In this document: piece by piece, positions 22,707 to 31,541 of the stretch
Layout: each line of letters starts with the position of its first letter
Position numbering within the stretch: the stretch's first letter is position 1
Translations under genes and position numbers: made by a program
The notes under the pieces: generated by a model
Seen by the model: only the letters and a program-made list of their open reading frames with translations
Database searches by the model: none
What the model was told of the DNA's origin: nothing
Assembly (NCBI GenBank): GCA_025800145.1
Contig: JAOXSH010000025.1
Span: 1 to 34,271 of the forward strand
Direction: 5' to 3'
DNA length: 34,271 nt
Source of the DNA: Cohaesibacter sp.
GTDB taxonomy: Bacteria > Pseudomonadota > Alphaproteobacteria > Rhizobiales > Cohaesibacteraceae

Positions 22707-23864
22707 ATGCAGTTTGCGCTGAGTGAAGAGCAGGAGATGATCCGCGATGTCGCGGCCAAACTGGCGGCAGACCGGCTGGAGCCTTTGGCAGATCGTCTGG
22801 ATCAGGGGGACGGTCGCGATGCGTTTCTTAACAATCTCAAAGAGCTGTCCCATAATGGTTTTATGGGTCTGAATGTTGCGGGCGATTATGGGGGCAGTGA
22901 AGCGGGCACCATTGGTTTTTCTCTGGCCATTACCGAATTGGCAAGAGCCTGTGCCTCAACCGCTGTGACGGCCTCTGTCACCAATATGGTGGCGGAAGTG
23001 ATTCAGGCTGTTGGCTCGGACGAACAAAAAAGCGCCTATCTGCCCAAATTATGCGATGGCACTTATTCTGCCGGCAGCTTTTGTCTGACTGAGACCGGAG
23101 CCGGGTCCGATCCTGCTGGCATGAAAAGCAGTGCCGTCAAAGAAGGTGACTTTTATGTGCTCAATGGCTCAAAGCTTTATATCACCTCTGCCGAGTTTGC
23201 CGGTGTGTTTGTGGTCTGGGCCGTTACCGACAAAGAGGCCCCCAAAGGCAAAGGCATTAGCTGCTTTCTTGTGCCATCTGATGCGCCGGGTCTTGTGATT
23301 GGCAAAGCCGAGAAAAAGATGGGGCAACATGGCTCTGCCACCAATGAAGTGCATTTTGAAACGTGCCGTGTGCCTACCTCTGCGCTGATGGGCAAGGAAA
23401 ATGACGGTTTTCGTATTGCTGTTGGTGAATTGGCCGGTGGGCGCATTGGGATTGGCTCGCTGGCGCTGGGCATTGGTTTGGAAGCCATGCATCGGGCGAA
23501 AACCTATATCATGGAGCGCGAACAATTTGGCACCAAGCTTGGCACCATGCAGGGGCTGCAATGGATGATTGCCGATGTTGAAACAGAGCTGGAAGCCGCC
23601 CGTCTGTTGCTGATGCAAGCTGCATGGCTTAAAGATGAAGGCAAGCCCTTTGCCAAAGCGGCCTCCATGGCCAAGCTTTATTCGACAGAAGCCGCGCAAA
23701 GAGCCACCTATACAGCTTTGCAGCTGCATGGCGGGGCCGGATATATTCAGGATTATCCTTTGGAGCGCTTTGCCCGCGATGCTCGCATCACCACCATTTA
23801 TGAAGGCACATCAGAGGTCCAACGTCTGATCATTGCGCGCGAAGCGCTGGTTGATTATCGCTAG
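22707..23864 (+). CDS. acyl-CoA dehydrogenase
   Basis: A 385-residue FAD flavoenzyme that makes the trans-2-enoyl-CoA double bond and passes electrons to electron-transfer flavoprotein. Family signatures are FCLTETGAGSDPAG near 126-139, QLHGGAGYIQDYP, and ARITTIYEGTSEVQRLII, where E366 is the catalytic base position of short-chain and medium-chain enzymes. Substrate chain length cannot be told from this. GGGAGAG lies before the ATG. A LiuR-like palindrome upstream suggests regulation with branched-chain amino acid or fatty-acid breakdown. There is no acyl-CoA partner gene next to it. Confidence 0.94.
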   Translation: MQFALSEEQEMIRDVAAKLAADRLEPLADRLDQGDGRDAFLNNLKELSHNGFMGLNVAGDYGGSEAGTIGFSLAITELARACASTAVTASVTNMVAEVIQAVGSDEQKSAYLPKLCDGTYSAGSFCLTETGAGSDPAGMKSSAVKEGDFYVLNGSKLYITSAEFAGVFVVWAVTDKEAPKGKGISCFLVPSDAPGLVIGKAEKKMGQHGSATNEVHFETCRVPTSALMGKENDGFRIAVGELAGGRIGIGSLALGIGLEAMHRAKTYIMEREQFGTKLGTMQGLQWMIADVETELEAARLLLMQAAWLKDEGKPFAKAASMAKLYSTEAAQRATYTALQLHGGAGYIQDYPLERFARDARITTIYEGTSEVQRLIIAREALVDYR

Positions 23865-23898
23865 AGCCTTTTGAACAAAAGAACAGTTGTTTAGGGCG

Positions 23899-23916
23899 TA
23901 ATACCAACGGCATGAA
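23899..23916 (+). repeat. single repeat end AATACCAACGGCATGAA
   Basis: This copy lies in the 70-bp gap between two convergent genes, the acyl-CoA dehydrogenase and the ABC ATPase. It matches the first bases of the 275-bp element at 16587 without a second end. Confidence 0.8.
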
Positions 23917-23934
23917 CTCTTTTTCGAATATATT

Positions 23935-24996
23935 CTATAAACGAAGAGCCATTCCATTGGCATCAAACGCATGAACATGGATCTTTTGGATGGTAAGCCC
24001 GATGGTCTCACCACTGCGAACTGGAATATTGCCATGCCTGCGGATCAAGAGCAGTCCAATGCCTTCAACATCGGCATAGATATTGGTGTCGGAACCCAGA
24101 TGTTCGACAACATCGGCAACAGCTCTGAACTGCCCTTTGTCAGGGTCAACCACATGAAAATGCTCTGGCCTGATACCAAGCTCTGTCGGAACGGCCTCTT
24201 TGGGTATATGCGGCAAGGTAAAAGCAGGTGCCTTTCCAACCACCATCTTATTGCCGTCGCTTTCAACAGGCACCACATTCATGGTGGGAGAGCCGATAAA
24301 TTGGGCAACGAAGCGATTGGCAGGACGCTCATAAAGATCAAGAGGGCTGCCAATCTGTTGGATATTTCCATCATTGAGCACAACGATCCGATCAGCCAAT
24401 GTCAGGGCTTCAACCTGATCATGAGTGACATAAATCATCGTGGCACTCAGCCTTTGGTGAAGCTTGGCAATTTCCAGCCGCATCTCGACACGCAAGGCCG
24501 CATCAAGATTTGAGAGCGGTTCATCAAACAGAAAAGCACGAGGGTCGCGAACAATCGCACGCCCCATGGCAACCCTCTGACGTTGGCCACCAGACAAGGC
24601 CTTAGGCAATCTTTTTGTCAGGGCACTTAGCCCAAGCGTTTCCGCCGCTTGCCTGATCCGTGAAATCCGGTCCTGTGTCGGCGCATTGCGAATCTCCATT
24701 GAAAAGCCCATATTGCGCGCCACATCCATATGCGGATAAAGGGCATAGGACTGAAAAACCATCGCAATATCCCGATCGCGTGGCGGCACATCATTCATGC
24801 GATTGCCATCAATCAGAAAGTCCCCACCAGAAATTGGCTCCAAACCGGCAATCATCCGCAACAGGGTCGACTTGCCACAACCGGACGGGCCGACCAGCAC
24901 AACAAATTCACCATCTTTGATGTCGAGATTGATATCGCGCAGAACTTCAACGGATCCATATCGTTTGACAACATTGTTAAGTTTCAGATGTGCCAT
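23935..24996 (-). CDS. ABC transporter ATP-binding protein, UgpC/MalK type
   Basis: A 353-residue ATPase of the CUT1 (carbohydrate) transporter class, which powers the two permeases encoded upstream. Walker A GPSGCGKST is at 36-44, the Q-loop glutamine at 82 (FQSYAL), the signature LSGGQ at 134-138, Walker B FLFDEP with D158 and E159, and the switch His at 192. A regulatory C-terminal region of about 120 residues with TOBE-type strands follows. I start at MAHLKLNN with AGGAGG six bases ahead; an ATG 27 bases earlier overlaps the end of the permease gene. It is the last gene of the operon. Confidence 0.94.
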   Translation of the reverse strand: MAHLKLNNVVKRYGSVEVLRDINLDIKDGEFVVLVGPSGCGKSTLLRMIAGLEPISGGDFLIDGNRMNDVPPRDRDIAMVFQSYALYPHMDVARNMGFSMEIRNAPTQDRISRIRQAAETLGLSALTKRLPKALSGGQRQRVAMGRAIVRDPRAFLFDEPLSNLDAALRVEMRLEIAKLHQRLSATMIYVTHDQVEALTLADRIVVLNDGNIQQIGSPLDLYERPANRFVAQFIGSPTMNVVPVESDGNKMVVGKAPAFTLPHIPKEAVPTELGIRPEHFHVVDPDKGQFRAVADVVEHLGSDTNIYADVEGIGLLLIRRHGNIPVRSGETIGLTIQKIHVHAFDANGMALRL

Positions 24997-25006
24997 AGGA
25001 AGCCTC

Positions 25007-25852
25007 CTATCCCTTGACTGCACCAGCCGTCAGGCCTTGCACGAGATATCGTTGAATGAAGATGAAGAAGAAACAGCTGGGAATTAAAGCCAGAATGCCT
25101 GCGGCCATCATCTGTCCCCAATCGACCGAGAATTTTGACACAAATGTCAAAAGACCAACGGGGAAAGTCATGGTTTCATTTTTGGAGATCAGCATCAAAG
25201 CAAACAGCAATTCCGACCAGGCAGCCGTAAAGACAAACCCCAAGGTTGCCCCAAGGCCGGGCAATGTCAGCGGAAAGATAATTTTGCGCAAGGCTGAAAA
25301 GCGGGTACAGCCATCAACCATTGCCGCTTCTTCCAATTCTCGCGGGATTGCATCAAAGAAAGACTGCATAAGAAAGCTGGCAAAGGGAATATTGAAGGCC
25401 GTATAGACAATGATCAGTGACGTCAAAGAATTCAACAAACCAACAGAGGCAACAATTTTATAAATCGGGGCAATGATCATAAGAAGCGGAAACATCTGTG
25501 TGATCAGCATAAGCGCCACAATGATCCGCTTACCCCCGAAATCAAAGCGCGAAAAGGCATAGCCGGTAGCCGCTGCAATCCCGGTTGTAACAAGGGCTGT
25601 GCCCAGTGAAACAATCAACGAATTGCCAAAATATGCCACAAAATCTGTCTGAAGCACCACGATTGAGAAATTCTCTATCGTCATCAAGGATGGCCAAAGG
25701 CGCGTGCCTTCCGAGAACATCAATTTGTCCGGGGTTATCGCAATTTTAAGCAGCCAGAAAAGCGGAAACAGAGCAAAGACAAGATAGAAAGAGAGAGCCG
25801 CATATTTGCCAATGTGCAAAAAGTATCTGATAAAGAAAGATTGGTGCATCAT
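25007..25852 (-). CDS. ABC transporter permease, MalG type
   Basis: A 281-residue inner-membrane permease with six predicted spans. The EAA loop that contacts the ATPase reads EEAAMVDGCTRFSALRKI in the C-terminal half, typical of carbohydrate-type permeases. It pairs with the MalF-type permease whose stop is 9 bp upstream. The ATPase start is 10 bp downstream. Confidence 0.93.
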   Translation of the reverse strand: MMHQSFFIRYFLHIGKYAALSFYLVFALFPLFWLLKIAITPDKLMFSEGTRLWPSLMTIENFSIVVLQTDFVAYFGNSLIVSLGTALVTTGIAAATGYAFSRFDFGGKRIIVALMLITQMFPLLMIIAPIYKIVASVGLLNSLTSLIIVYTAFNIPFASFLMQSFFDAIPRELEEAAMVDGCTRFSALRKIIFPLTLPGLGATLGFVFTAAWSELLFALMLISKNETMTFPVGLLTFVSKFSVDWGQMMAAGILALIPSCFFFIFIQRYLVQGLTAGAVKG

Positions 25853-25861
25853 GTCAACACC

Positions 25862-26812
25862 TCACACTTTAACCAGTTTCTTGCGCAACCACAGCAAAAA
25901 GACCGCATACATCATCAAAAGCACGAGCAACGCGACCGCAATAGCAGAGGCATAGCCAAAATCAAGCTTACGGAAGGCAGTCGTAAAGATGTAGGAACTA
26001 ACAATCTGGGTCGAATTGGCAGGGCCGCCCCCCGTCATAACAAAAATCAGATCGGCAAAATTGGCAATCCAAATGGTGCGTAGCATCACCGTAATAGCAA
26101 TCATGGGGGCAAGGAAAGGCAAAGTGATCTTGGTAAAACTTTGCCATGGGGAAGCCCCATCAATGGCGGCTGCTTCATAAAGCTCTGACGGAATGGATTG
26201 CAGGGCAGCCAGCAAGGTGATGGCAAAGAAAGGAATACCGAACCAGATATTGGCAACAATTGGCCCCCAAAGCGCCAGATCCGGGTCCCCCAGAATATTG
26301 TAAGGCTCAGACAATATGCCCAACCCCGCCATCCAGTGAGGCAAAGGCCCAATGACCGGATTAAACAGCCAAGACCAAGTGAGCGCAGAGAGAAAGGTGG
26401 GAACCGCCCATGGCAGAAAAACCAAAGCCTGAAACAAGCGCCTGCCGTAAAAATGGGTATTGAGCAGCATGGCAAGGCCCAACCCCAATGTGAATTGAAA
26501 GCTGATAGACAGGAACGTCCACCAAAAAGTATTTTCCAGAGCAAGCCAGACTTTGCGATCGCTCCATAAATCAAGATAATTTTCCAGACCAATCCAGCCT
26601 GTATTGAACGGGCGCAACAATTCGATGGACTGGAAAGAATAGGAAATACCAATGATCAGGGGGAACATCATCACTCCCCCGATCAGAACAAAGGCAGGAG
26701 TCAGATAGAGATATGGCTCTACCATATACCGCCAATAAAATGACCGGTATGCCCGCTCTGATCCGGGCATTGCTCCATCTGACGCCTTATCTCTCACTTT
26801 TGGGCCTTCCAT
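25862..26812 (-). CDS. ABC transporter permease, MalF type
   Basis: A 316-residue permease. The EAA motif is YEAAAIDGASPWQSFTKI. Membrane spans start with YLTPAFVLIGGVMMFPLI. It forms the channel with the MalG-type partner. The start is uncertain: ATG at 26812 overlaps the binding-protein gene by 19 bp, while ATG at 26770 gives a shorter protein after a 23-bp gap. Neither has a clean ribosome site, and translation may be coupled to the upstream gene. Confidence 0.92.
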   Translation of the reverse strand: MEGPKVRDKASDGAMPGSERAYRSFYWRYMVEPYLYLTPAFVLIGGVMMFPLIIGISYSFQSIELLRPFNTGWIGLENYLDLWSDRKVWLALENTFWWTFLSISFQFTLGLGLAMLLNTHFYGRRLFQALVFLPWAVPTFLSALTWSWLFNPVIGPLPHWMAGLGILSEPYNILGDPDLALWGPIVANIWFGIPFFAITLLAALQSIPSELYEAAAIDGASPWQSFTKITLPFLAPMIAITVMLRTIWIANFADLIFVMTGGGPANSTQIVSSYIFTTAFRKLDFGYASAIAVALLVLLMMYAVFLLWLRKKLVKV

Positions 26813-28053
26813 TTGGCATGTTCGTCATTGAGGAATTTGGCCCAATCATCAGCCAGCTCTTGTGCTGTTTTTTGCCCCAAAAGCGCTTCTTGCGCACTTT
26901 CGGTTACGATTGTGCTGGCAAAATATCCCCATCCTTCAAGATAGCTTGGCATGATGGTTGGGACATATTGTTTGCCATTCAAAGTATCGAACCAGTCTTT
27001 AAATTGCTCGGTTTTAAAGTGCGGATCCTGATCCGCTCCTTTGTGAATGGGAATCACCCCCACCCGCTTGGTCCAGGTGGCATTCGCATCAGGACTTGAA
27101 AGCTTGGCCACCAAGCCCCAGGCTTCATCTGGATGTTTGGTGGTCTTAAACACAGACCAACCAGAGAAGCCAATCGTTGGAAAGGCTTGGCCTGAGGGCC
27201 CGGTTGGCATCGGCACAACGGCAAAATCTTCAGCAGGCATCCGCTCTGCAATCGCAATCAACGCATCGGGATCTTGATCAAGAAAAGCACATGTGCCAGA
27301 ATAAAAACCGGCTACAATCTCATTAAAGCCCCAATTAACACTGTCTTTGGGGGCATAATTCTTTTGATAGAGATCGAGAAGAAACTGAATGCCTTCCACA
27401 GAACCGGGCTCATTGATCCGGCTTTTGCCATCTTTGGTGAAAAATTCATTGGAGCCATTCATAGCCGCGGCCATCATGATCCAGCCATTGGTGCCGCCCG
27501 GGCCACCACGCAGACAATAACCGGATTTGCCCGGAAGTTTTGACACCTTTTGCGATGCATCCATAAAGTCTTGCATCGTGGCAGGTGGGCCGTCTACTCC
27601 TGCTTCTGCCAGGAGCTTTTTATTATAAAACATCGCGCGCAAATAGAAACCATAAGGGATCATATAGGCATCACCGGCCTGACGCGCCACAGCCAGTGTT
27701 TTGTCTGTCAGCGTTTTGCCATGCTCCCAATTGGCAATCCGCTCTTCCAAACTGGCCAATTTTCCAGCTCCAGCATAAAGAGCAAGCCATGTATCGGGCA
27801 TTTCAACCACATCTGGGATATCGCCCCCAGCGACCATTGTTGCCAGTTTTTCGTAAGCCTGCCCCCATGGAAGGGAGATAATCTCGACCTTCACACCTGA
27901 ATTTTCTGCTTCATATTGGTCAACAAGGCTTTGAAGAACTTTCGTCCTTTCTGGGCTGGTAATCACCTCTACAAATTTCAAAGTTGTTTCGGCCCATGCT
28001 TGCGGTGTCATAAGCAAGGCAGCAAGGCTCGCTGTTGCCAGTAATTTCTTCAT
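26794..28053 (-). CDS. extracellular solute-binding protein, CUT1 family
   Basis: A 419-residue periplasmic binding protein of family 1 (carbohydrate uptake). Residues 1-21 are a signal peptide ending AWA. Family marks are YEAENSGVKVEI, PDVVEMPDTWLALYAGAG, GFYLRAMFYNKKLLAEAG and GGTNGWIMMAAAMNG. There is no lipobox cysteine at the cleavage site, so it is soluble. GGAGG lies seven bases ahead of the ATG. It is the first transporter gene of the operon, 35 bp after the lyase gene. The ligand is unknown; the family includes sugars, polyols and glycerol phosphodiesters. Confidence 0.93.
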   Translation of the reverse strand: MKKLLATASLAALLMTPQAWAETTLKFVEVITSPERTKVLQSLVDQYEAENSGVKVEIISLPWGQAYEKLATMVAGGDIPDVVEMPDTWLALYAGAGKLASLEERIANWEHGKTLTDKTLAVARQAGDAYMIPYGFYLRAMFYNKKLLAEAGVDGPPATMQDFMDASQKVSKLPGKSGYCLRGGPGGTNGWIMMAAAMNGSNEFFTKDGKSRINEPGSVEGIQFLLDLYQKNYAPKDSVNWGFNEIVAGFYSGTCAFLDQDPDALIAIAERMPAEDFAVVPMPTGPSGQAFPTIGFSGWSVFKTTKHPDEAWGLVAKLSSPDANATWTKRVGVIPIHKGADQDPHFKTEQFKDWFDTLNGKQYVPTIMPSYLEGWGYFASTIVTESAQEALLGQKTAQELADDWAKFLNDEHAKWKAQK

Positions 28054-28088
28054 GTCGTTCCTCCACTTTGTTATACATAGTCTTTCGA

Positions 28089-29246
28089 CTATAGTTTGTT
28101 CGCTCCAAGGGTCAGCGCCTGCTCAAAATCGGTCCATAGATCCTCCCGATCCTCCAGACCAAGATTGACGCGCACCAGATTGGGGGAGACCCCAAATCGC
28201 TGGACAGAATTTTTATCCCCAGCTTGAGCCAGCGCGATACGAGCCGGAATAACAAGACTTTCAAAGCCCCCCCAACTCACACCCAGACGAAAGAGTTTCA
28301 AAGCATCTGAAAAGGCCGGAATATCAACATGATCGCTTAATTCGACAGAGATCAATCCGGCGCGCCCCATCAATCCGGGAGAGCTGTCCAGCTCCGGTGC
28401 ATGAATGTTTGAGACAAGGGGATGCGCTTTAAGCCGTTTGATGAACAGCTCAGCCGTTTCTTCATGCTGCCTCATGCGGGCAGAGAGAGAGCGCAAGCCC
28501 CGGATCAGCAAAAAGGCTTCAAAGGGGGCCAGCTTTCCACCCAGCAAAGGCAAAGTCAGATCACGGATACGGGCAATATAGGCTTGAGAGGAGACAACCA
28601 CGCCCGCAACCGTGTCCGAATGGCCAGAAATATATTTGGAGGCAGAATGCAGAACAATATCAATGCCAAAAGACAAGGGATTTTGAAAAACCGGGGAGGC
28701 CCATGAATTGTCGATCATGGTCAAGACACCATGGCGGCGTGCATGAGCAGCCACGCGCGCCAGATCCGTTGTTGCCATCACCATAGAAGTTGGGCTTTCG
28801 AGATAGGCAAGCTGTACATCTTTGAGCAAGTCCGGCTCATTCGCAAAAGCATCAACCGGATAATAATCAATCTCAACCCCGAACGGGCGCAACAAACGCT
28901 CCATCAAGCGATATGTATCTGGATAGACATGTTCAATACAGGCAATGCGATCACCAGCTTTGATGAAAGCAAGAATCGTGGATGAAATGGCCGCCATACC
29001 AGAGGCAAAGCCAACCGCAGCCTCCCCTTTTTCGGCTTGTGCCATCAGGTTTTCAAAGGCCGCAACGGTTGGGTTCTGGACGCGCGTATAGAGCGCTTCG
29101 TCAGTCTGGCCAGCCATCCGCGCTTCAAAGGCGTTATAATCATCAAAGGCAAAAAGCGAGCTTTGCACGATTGGAGGATTAACAGCCCCATGTGGATCGT
29201 CCATCACTTGCGCCAGCAAGGTTGCCAAACTGGATGTCTCAATCAT
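28089..29246 (-). CDS. cystathionine beta-lyase-like PLP enzyme
   Basis: A 385-residue PLP enzyme of the Cys/Met metabolism family. The PLP lysine is K204 (HSASKYISGHSD); Y53 lies in the YTRVQNPT motif, and D179 (IDNSW) supports the PLP ring nitrogen. The late motif SWGGFESL is the mark of cystathionine beta-lyase (MetC) rather than gamma-synthase. The expected reaction is beta-elimination from an S-substituted cysteine to pyruvate, ammonia and a thiol. It lies directly between a FadR-type regulator, overlapping it by eight bases, and an ABC transporter operon, so its likely substrate is an imported compound and not general methionine synthesis. Confidence 0.9.
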   Translation of the reverse strand: MIETSSLATLLAQVMDDPHGAVNPPIVQSSLFAFDDYNAFEARMAGQTDEALYTRVQNPTVAAFENLMAQAEKGEAAVGFASGMAAISSTILAFIKAGDRIACIEHVYPDTYRLMERLLRPFGVEIDYYPVDAFANEPDLLKDVQLAYLESPTSMVMATTDLARVAAHARRHGVLTMIDNSWASPVFQNPLSFGIDIVLHSASKYISGHSDTVAGVVVSSQAYIARIRDLTLPLLGGKLAPFEAFLLIRGLRSLSARMRQHEETAELFIKRLKAHPLVSNIHAPELDSSPGLMGRAGLISVELSDHVDIPAFSDALKLFRLGVSWGGFESLVIPARIALAQAGDKNSVQRFGVSPNLVRVNLGLEDREDLWTDFEQALTLGANKL

Positions 29247-29988
29247 CGCTCATTTCCATAATCTGATGTATTTCTGTTTCAACCAGATTGAGGATTTCCT
29301 CCATAATGGCTGCGGCTTTGTTTTCCTTGCGCGAAACAACTGCATGAGCGAGGTCAGAGTGCAGCGGGATCGAGCTTTGGCCCAATTGAGGGCGACCAAA
29401 TGGCGCTTGATAAATCTCGTAAAAAGCTTGCTGAATTTGCTGAATCATCTGCCCAAAAAGCGGATTGCGCGATGCCTCATACAGGGTGGCATGAAAGCGA
29501 TGATCCGCAGGGCGCCAATCTTCTCCCGCCTCAAAAACCCGCATCAAATCTTCCATTCTAGACAAGGAGACGCTCGCCTGATCATCCGTAATATGGCGGG
29601 TTGCATAGCGAACAGCCTCAATTTCCAAAGGGCGACGCACCGCATGGGTCCGAAGCAGGCTTTCCGCTTCAATCTTGATGCTCAAAGGCAAGTGGATCGC
29701 ATTGGCCGTCACTTCAGCGGCAAGCCTTGTGCCAGCTTTTTTATTGCGCGTGACAATGCCCATATTCTGCCAGGCAACCAGCGCTTCGCGCACCTTTGCG
29801 CGGCTGATACCAAGCCGCTGGGCAATTTCCACTTCAGGGGGAAGATGATCTCCAATGCATAAATTGGCCGCCTCAATCATATGGATCAGAGCATCAAGCA
29901 CATCCCGACTGCTGCTGCCTTTTCCCAAAGGCTTTAGCGCGTCAGCGGCACTCTTTAGGGTCTGAAATTTCTTTTGTTGCTCTGTCAC
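29239..29988 (-). CDS. FadR-subfamily GntR regulator
   Basis: A 249-residue GntR regulator. The winged helix-turn-helix occupies about 25-92 (LPPEVEIAQRLGISRAKVREAL, with the wing RNKKAGTRL). The FCD domain spans about 105-240, with D162, H166 and H210 as probable metal ligands. The start codon is GTG at 29988. The first gene of the operon, it probably represses itself and the lyase-transporter genes by binding the operators found 40-76 bp upstream until an imported ligand is bound. Confidence 0.9.
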   Translation of the reverse strand: MTEQQKKFQTLKSAADALKPLGKGSSSRDVLDALIHMIEAANLCIGDHLPPEVEIAQRLGISRAKVREALVAWQNMGIVTRNKKAGTRLAAEVTANAIHLPLSIKIEAESLLRTHAVRRPLEIEAVRYATRHITDDQASVSLSRMEDLMRVFEAGEDWRPADHRFHATLYEASRNPLFGQMIQQIQQAFYEIYQAPFGRPQLGQSSIPLHSDLAHAVVSRKENKAAAIMEEILNLVETEIHQIMEMSDD

Positions 29989-30027
29989 GTTTCACATCTC
30001 GGTTGATCAGTGAAAGCAATCTAACAA

Positions 30028-30064
30028 TAATGTCAGACAAAATCAATTATTATGTCTGACATTA
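30028..30064. promoter_or_regulatory. paired FadR-type operators
   Basis: TAATGTCAGACA (30028-30039) and its perfect inverse TGTCTGACATTA (30053-30064), separated by 13 bp. Each half contains the TGTCnGACA palindrome typical of FadR-group GntR sites. They lie 40-76 bp upstream of the regulator gene and are very probably its own operators. Confidence 0.85.
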
Positions 30065-30404
30065 AATTTTACGTGCAATCTCCCACCTATCCGGAAAGCC
30101 ATGATTTGGGCAATGAACAAGACTGGATAGCCACCATCAGATATATGATCACGATGGGATTTTAGCGAAAACAAGAAGGCAAATGCCTACCGCAACCAAA
30201 ATGTGGAACACTTTACCGGATCAAACGTCCACAGCGCGCCTCGGCGCTTTTGCCCTTGACAAAACCGCTCTGATCCCTGCTGAGAGCCTGATTTTAACGT
30301 CCTGAGCCAGCCCTTTGCAGCCCGCTCACGGGTCAGCGCTGACATATTCAAATTGACAGCGGCTTCCTCTCTTTTCTTTATGTTGCAATATATTGATTGG
30401 GTGT
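30065..30404. other. gap with a copy of a dispersed repeat
   Basis: No convincing gene. A frame of 34 codons from an ATG near 30200 ends inside a repeat. The repeat at 30281-30314 (GAGAGCCTGATTTTAACGTC and on) is nearly identical to the right end of the palindromic element at 12234-12266, and lacks the hairpin core. Confidence 0.55.
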
Positions 30405-30418
30405 TTGATCCCTATCAA
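30405..30418 (+). promoter_or_regulatory. FNR/FixK-type box
   Basis: TTGATCCCTATCAA, an exact match to TTGAT-N4-ATCAA. A -10-like TATAAG lies at 30444-30449, putting the box centre near -43 from the probable start, close to the position for class II activation. The downstream gene is a universal stress protein, so it is probably switched on by low oxygen. Confidence 0.7.
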
Positions 30419-30576
30419 AGCAAGTGGGTGTGGCATTTGGTCATATAAGGCTGAAGACCAGTCTTGGCACCATGCGGGATGGATGCCGTTGAACGACAAT
30501 GGATTGCTGATCATTATGTTTGAACAGCAATTGCAGGTCACATATGTATAGGGCCTTAAGGGAAGGAAGCCAGACG

Positions 30577-31413
30577 ATGGCAATCAAGGATATTGTAACT
30601 CTGCTGGACACCGAAACCGATCTGACAACCGCTCCGGTCCAGATCGCCAATGAGATTGCTGAAAAGCTGGATGCCCATATTACCGGCATTGCACCTTTGG
30701 TCGAACCGATTGTGCCTGCTTTGATGGTGCAGCCTGTTCCAGATCAGTATATTTCTGATGCGCGTGCCCGCGCCGATGACAAAGCCCGCTCTGCATTGGA
30801 GCGCTTTGCCGATTATTCAGACCGTGTCGGTACCCGTTTTGAGACCCGCTTAATGGATGTCACACCCGGCGCTCTGGAGACATTTGTCAATCACACCCGC
30901 ATGTGCGATTTGATTGTTGTGGGGCAGGATAACCCAGATCGCCCGGAACCTTTGCGCACCGATTTGATTGAAGCTGCTCTGTTTGATTCCGGTCGCCCTA
31001 TTCTGATGGTGCCTTATGTTGGCACGGAAGCCTTCTCTGCCAAGAAAATCATGGTTGCATGGGATGGATCCAAGACAGCTGCGCGCGCCATTCATGCAGC
31101 TATGCCTATTTTAGAGCTGGCGGAAGAAGTGGAAGTGGTGATGGTGGATGCAAAGAAACTGCATTTGCCTGGCGATCCAGGGGCTGATCTGGCCGTTTAT
31201 CTGTCTCGCCACGGGGTAAAAGTCTCGGTTGAGAAAATTCCTGCACCGTCTTCTGGTGTGGCTGATGCCTTGTTGAACCATATTTCTGACAACAGCATTG
31301 ATCTGGTTGTCATGGGGGGCTATGGCCATAGCCGCGTTCGCGAATTTATTTTGGGTGGAGCCACACGTGGTATGCTCAAAGCAATGACTGTGCCTTGCAT
31401 CATGGCTCACTAA
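30577..31413 (+). CDS. universal stress protein, tandem type
   Basis: A 278-residue protein with two UspA-like halves. The second half has the nucleotide-binding pattern G-x2-G-x9-G as GGYGHSRVREFILGG, followed by RGMLKAMTVPCIMAH; the first half is less conserved. Function within the family is varied, often survival under stress. I start at MAIKDIVT with AAGGAAG ahead; an ATG 57 bases upstream is rejected. An FNR-type box lies 159 bp before the start codon, and a perfect terminator follows. Confidence 0.92.
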   Translation: MAIKDIVTLLDTETDLTTAPVQIANEIAEKLDAHITGIAPLVEPIVPALMVQPVPDQYISDARARADDKARSALERFADYSDRVGTRFETRLMDVTPGALETFVNHTRMCDLIVVGQDNPDRPEPLRTDLIEAALFDSGRPILMVPYVGTEAFSAKKIMVAWDGSKTAARAIHAAMPILELAEEVEVVMVDAKKLHLPGDPGADLAVYLSRHGVKVSVEKIPAPSSGVADALLNHISDNSIDLVVMGGYGHSRVREFILGGATRGMLKAMTVPCIMAH

Positions 31414-31442
31414 ACGCGCCTTCTTGCATCACATCTTGATGA

Positions 31443-31473
31443 AACCGGCCTTTCTCTTGAAAGGCCGGTTTTT
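31443..31473 (+). terminator. intrinsic terminator after the stress-protein gene
   Basis: Perfect stem AACCGGCCTTT / AAAGGCCGGTT with a 6-base loop, followed by TTTA. Confidence 0.92.
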
Positions 31474-31490
31474 ATTGACCAAATGGAAAA

Positions 31491-31513
31491 GCCCCCGATC
31501 AACAATCGGAGGC
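31491..31513 (-). terminator. terminator of the broken chemotaxis gene
   Basis: On the minus strand, GCCTCCGAT / ATCGGGGGC with one G-T pair is followed by TTTTCC. It sits 29 bp past the stop of the remnant below. Confidence 0.7.
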
Positions 31514-31541
31514 CTGGTTGTTTCCATAGATCAGCTCACCA

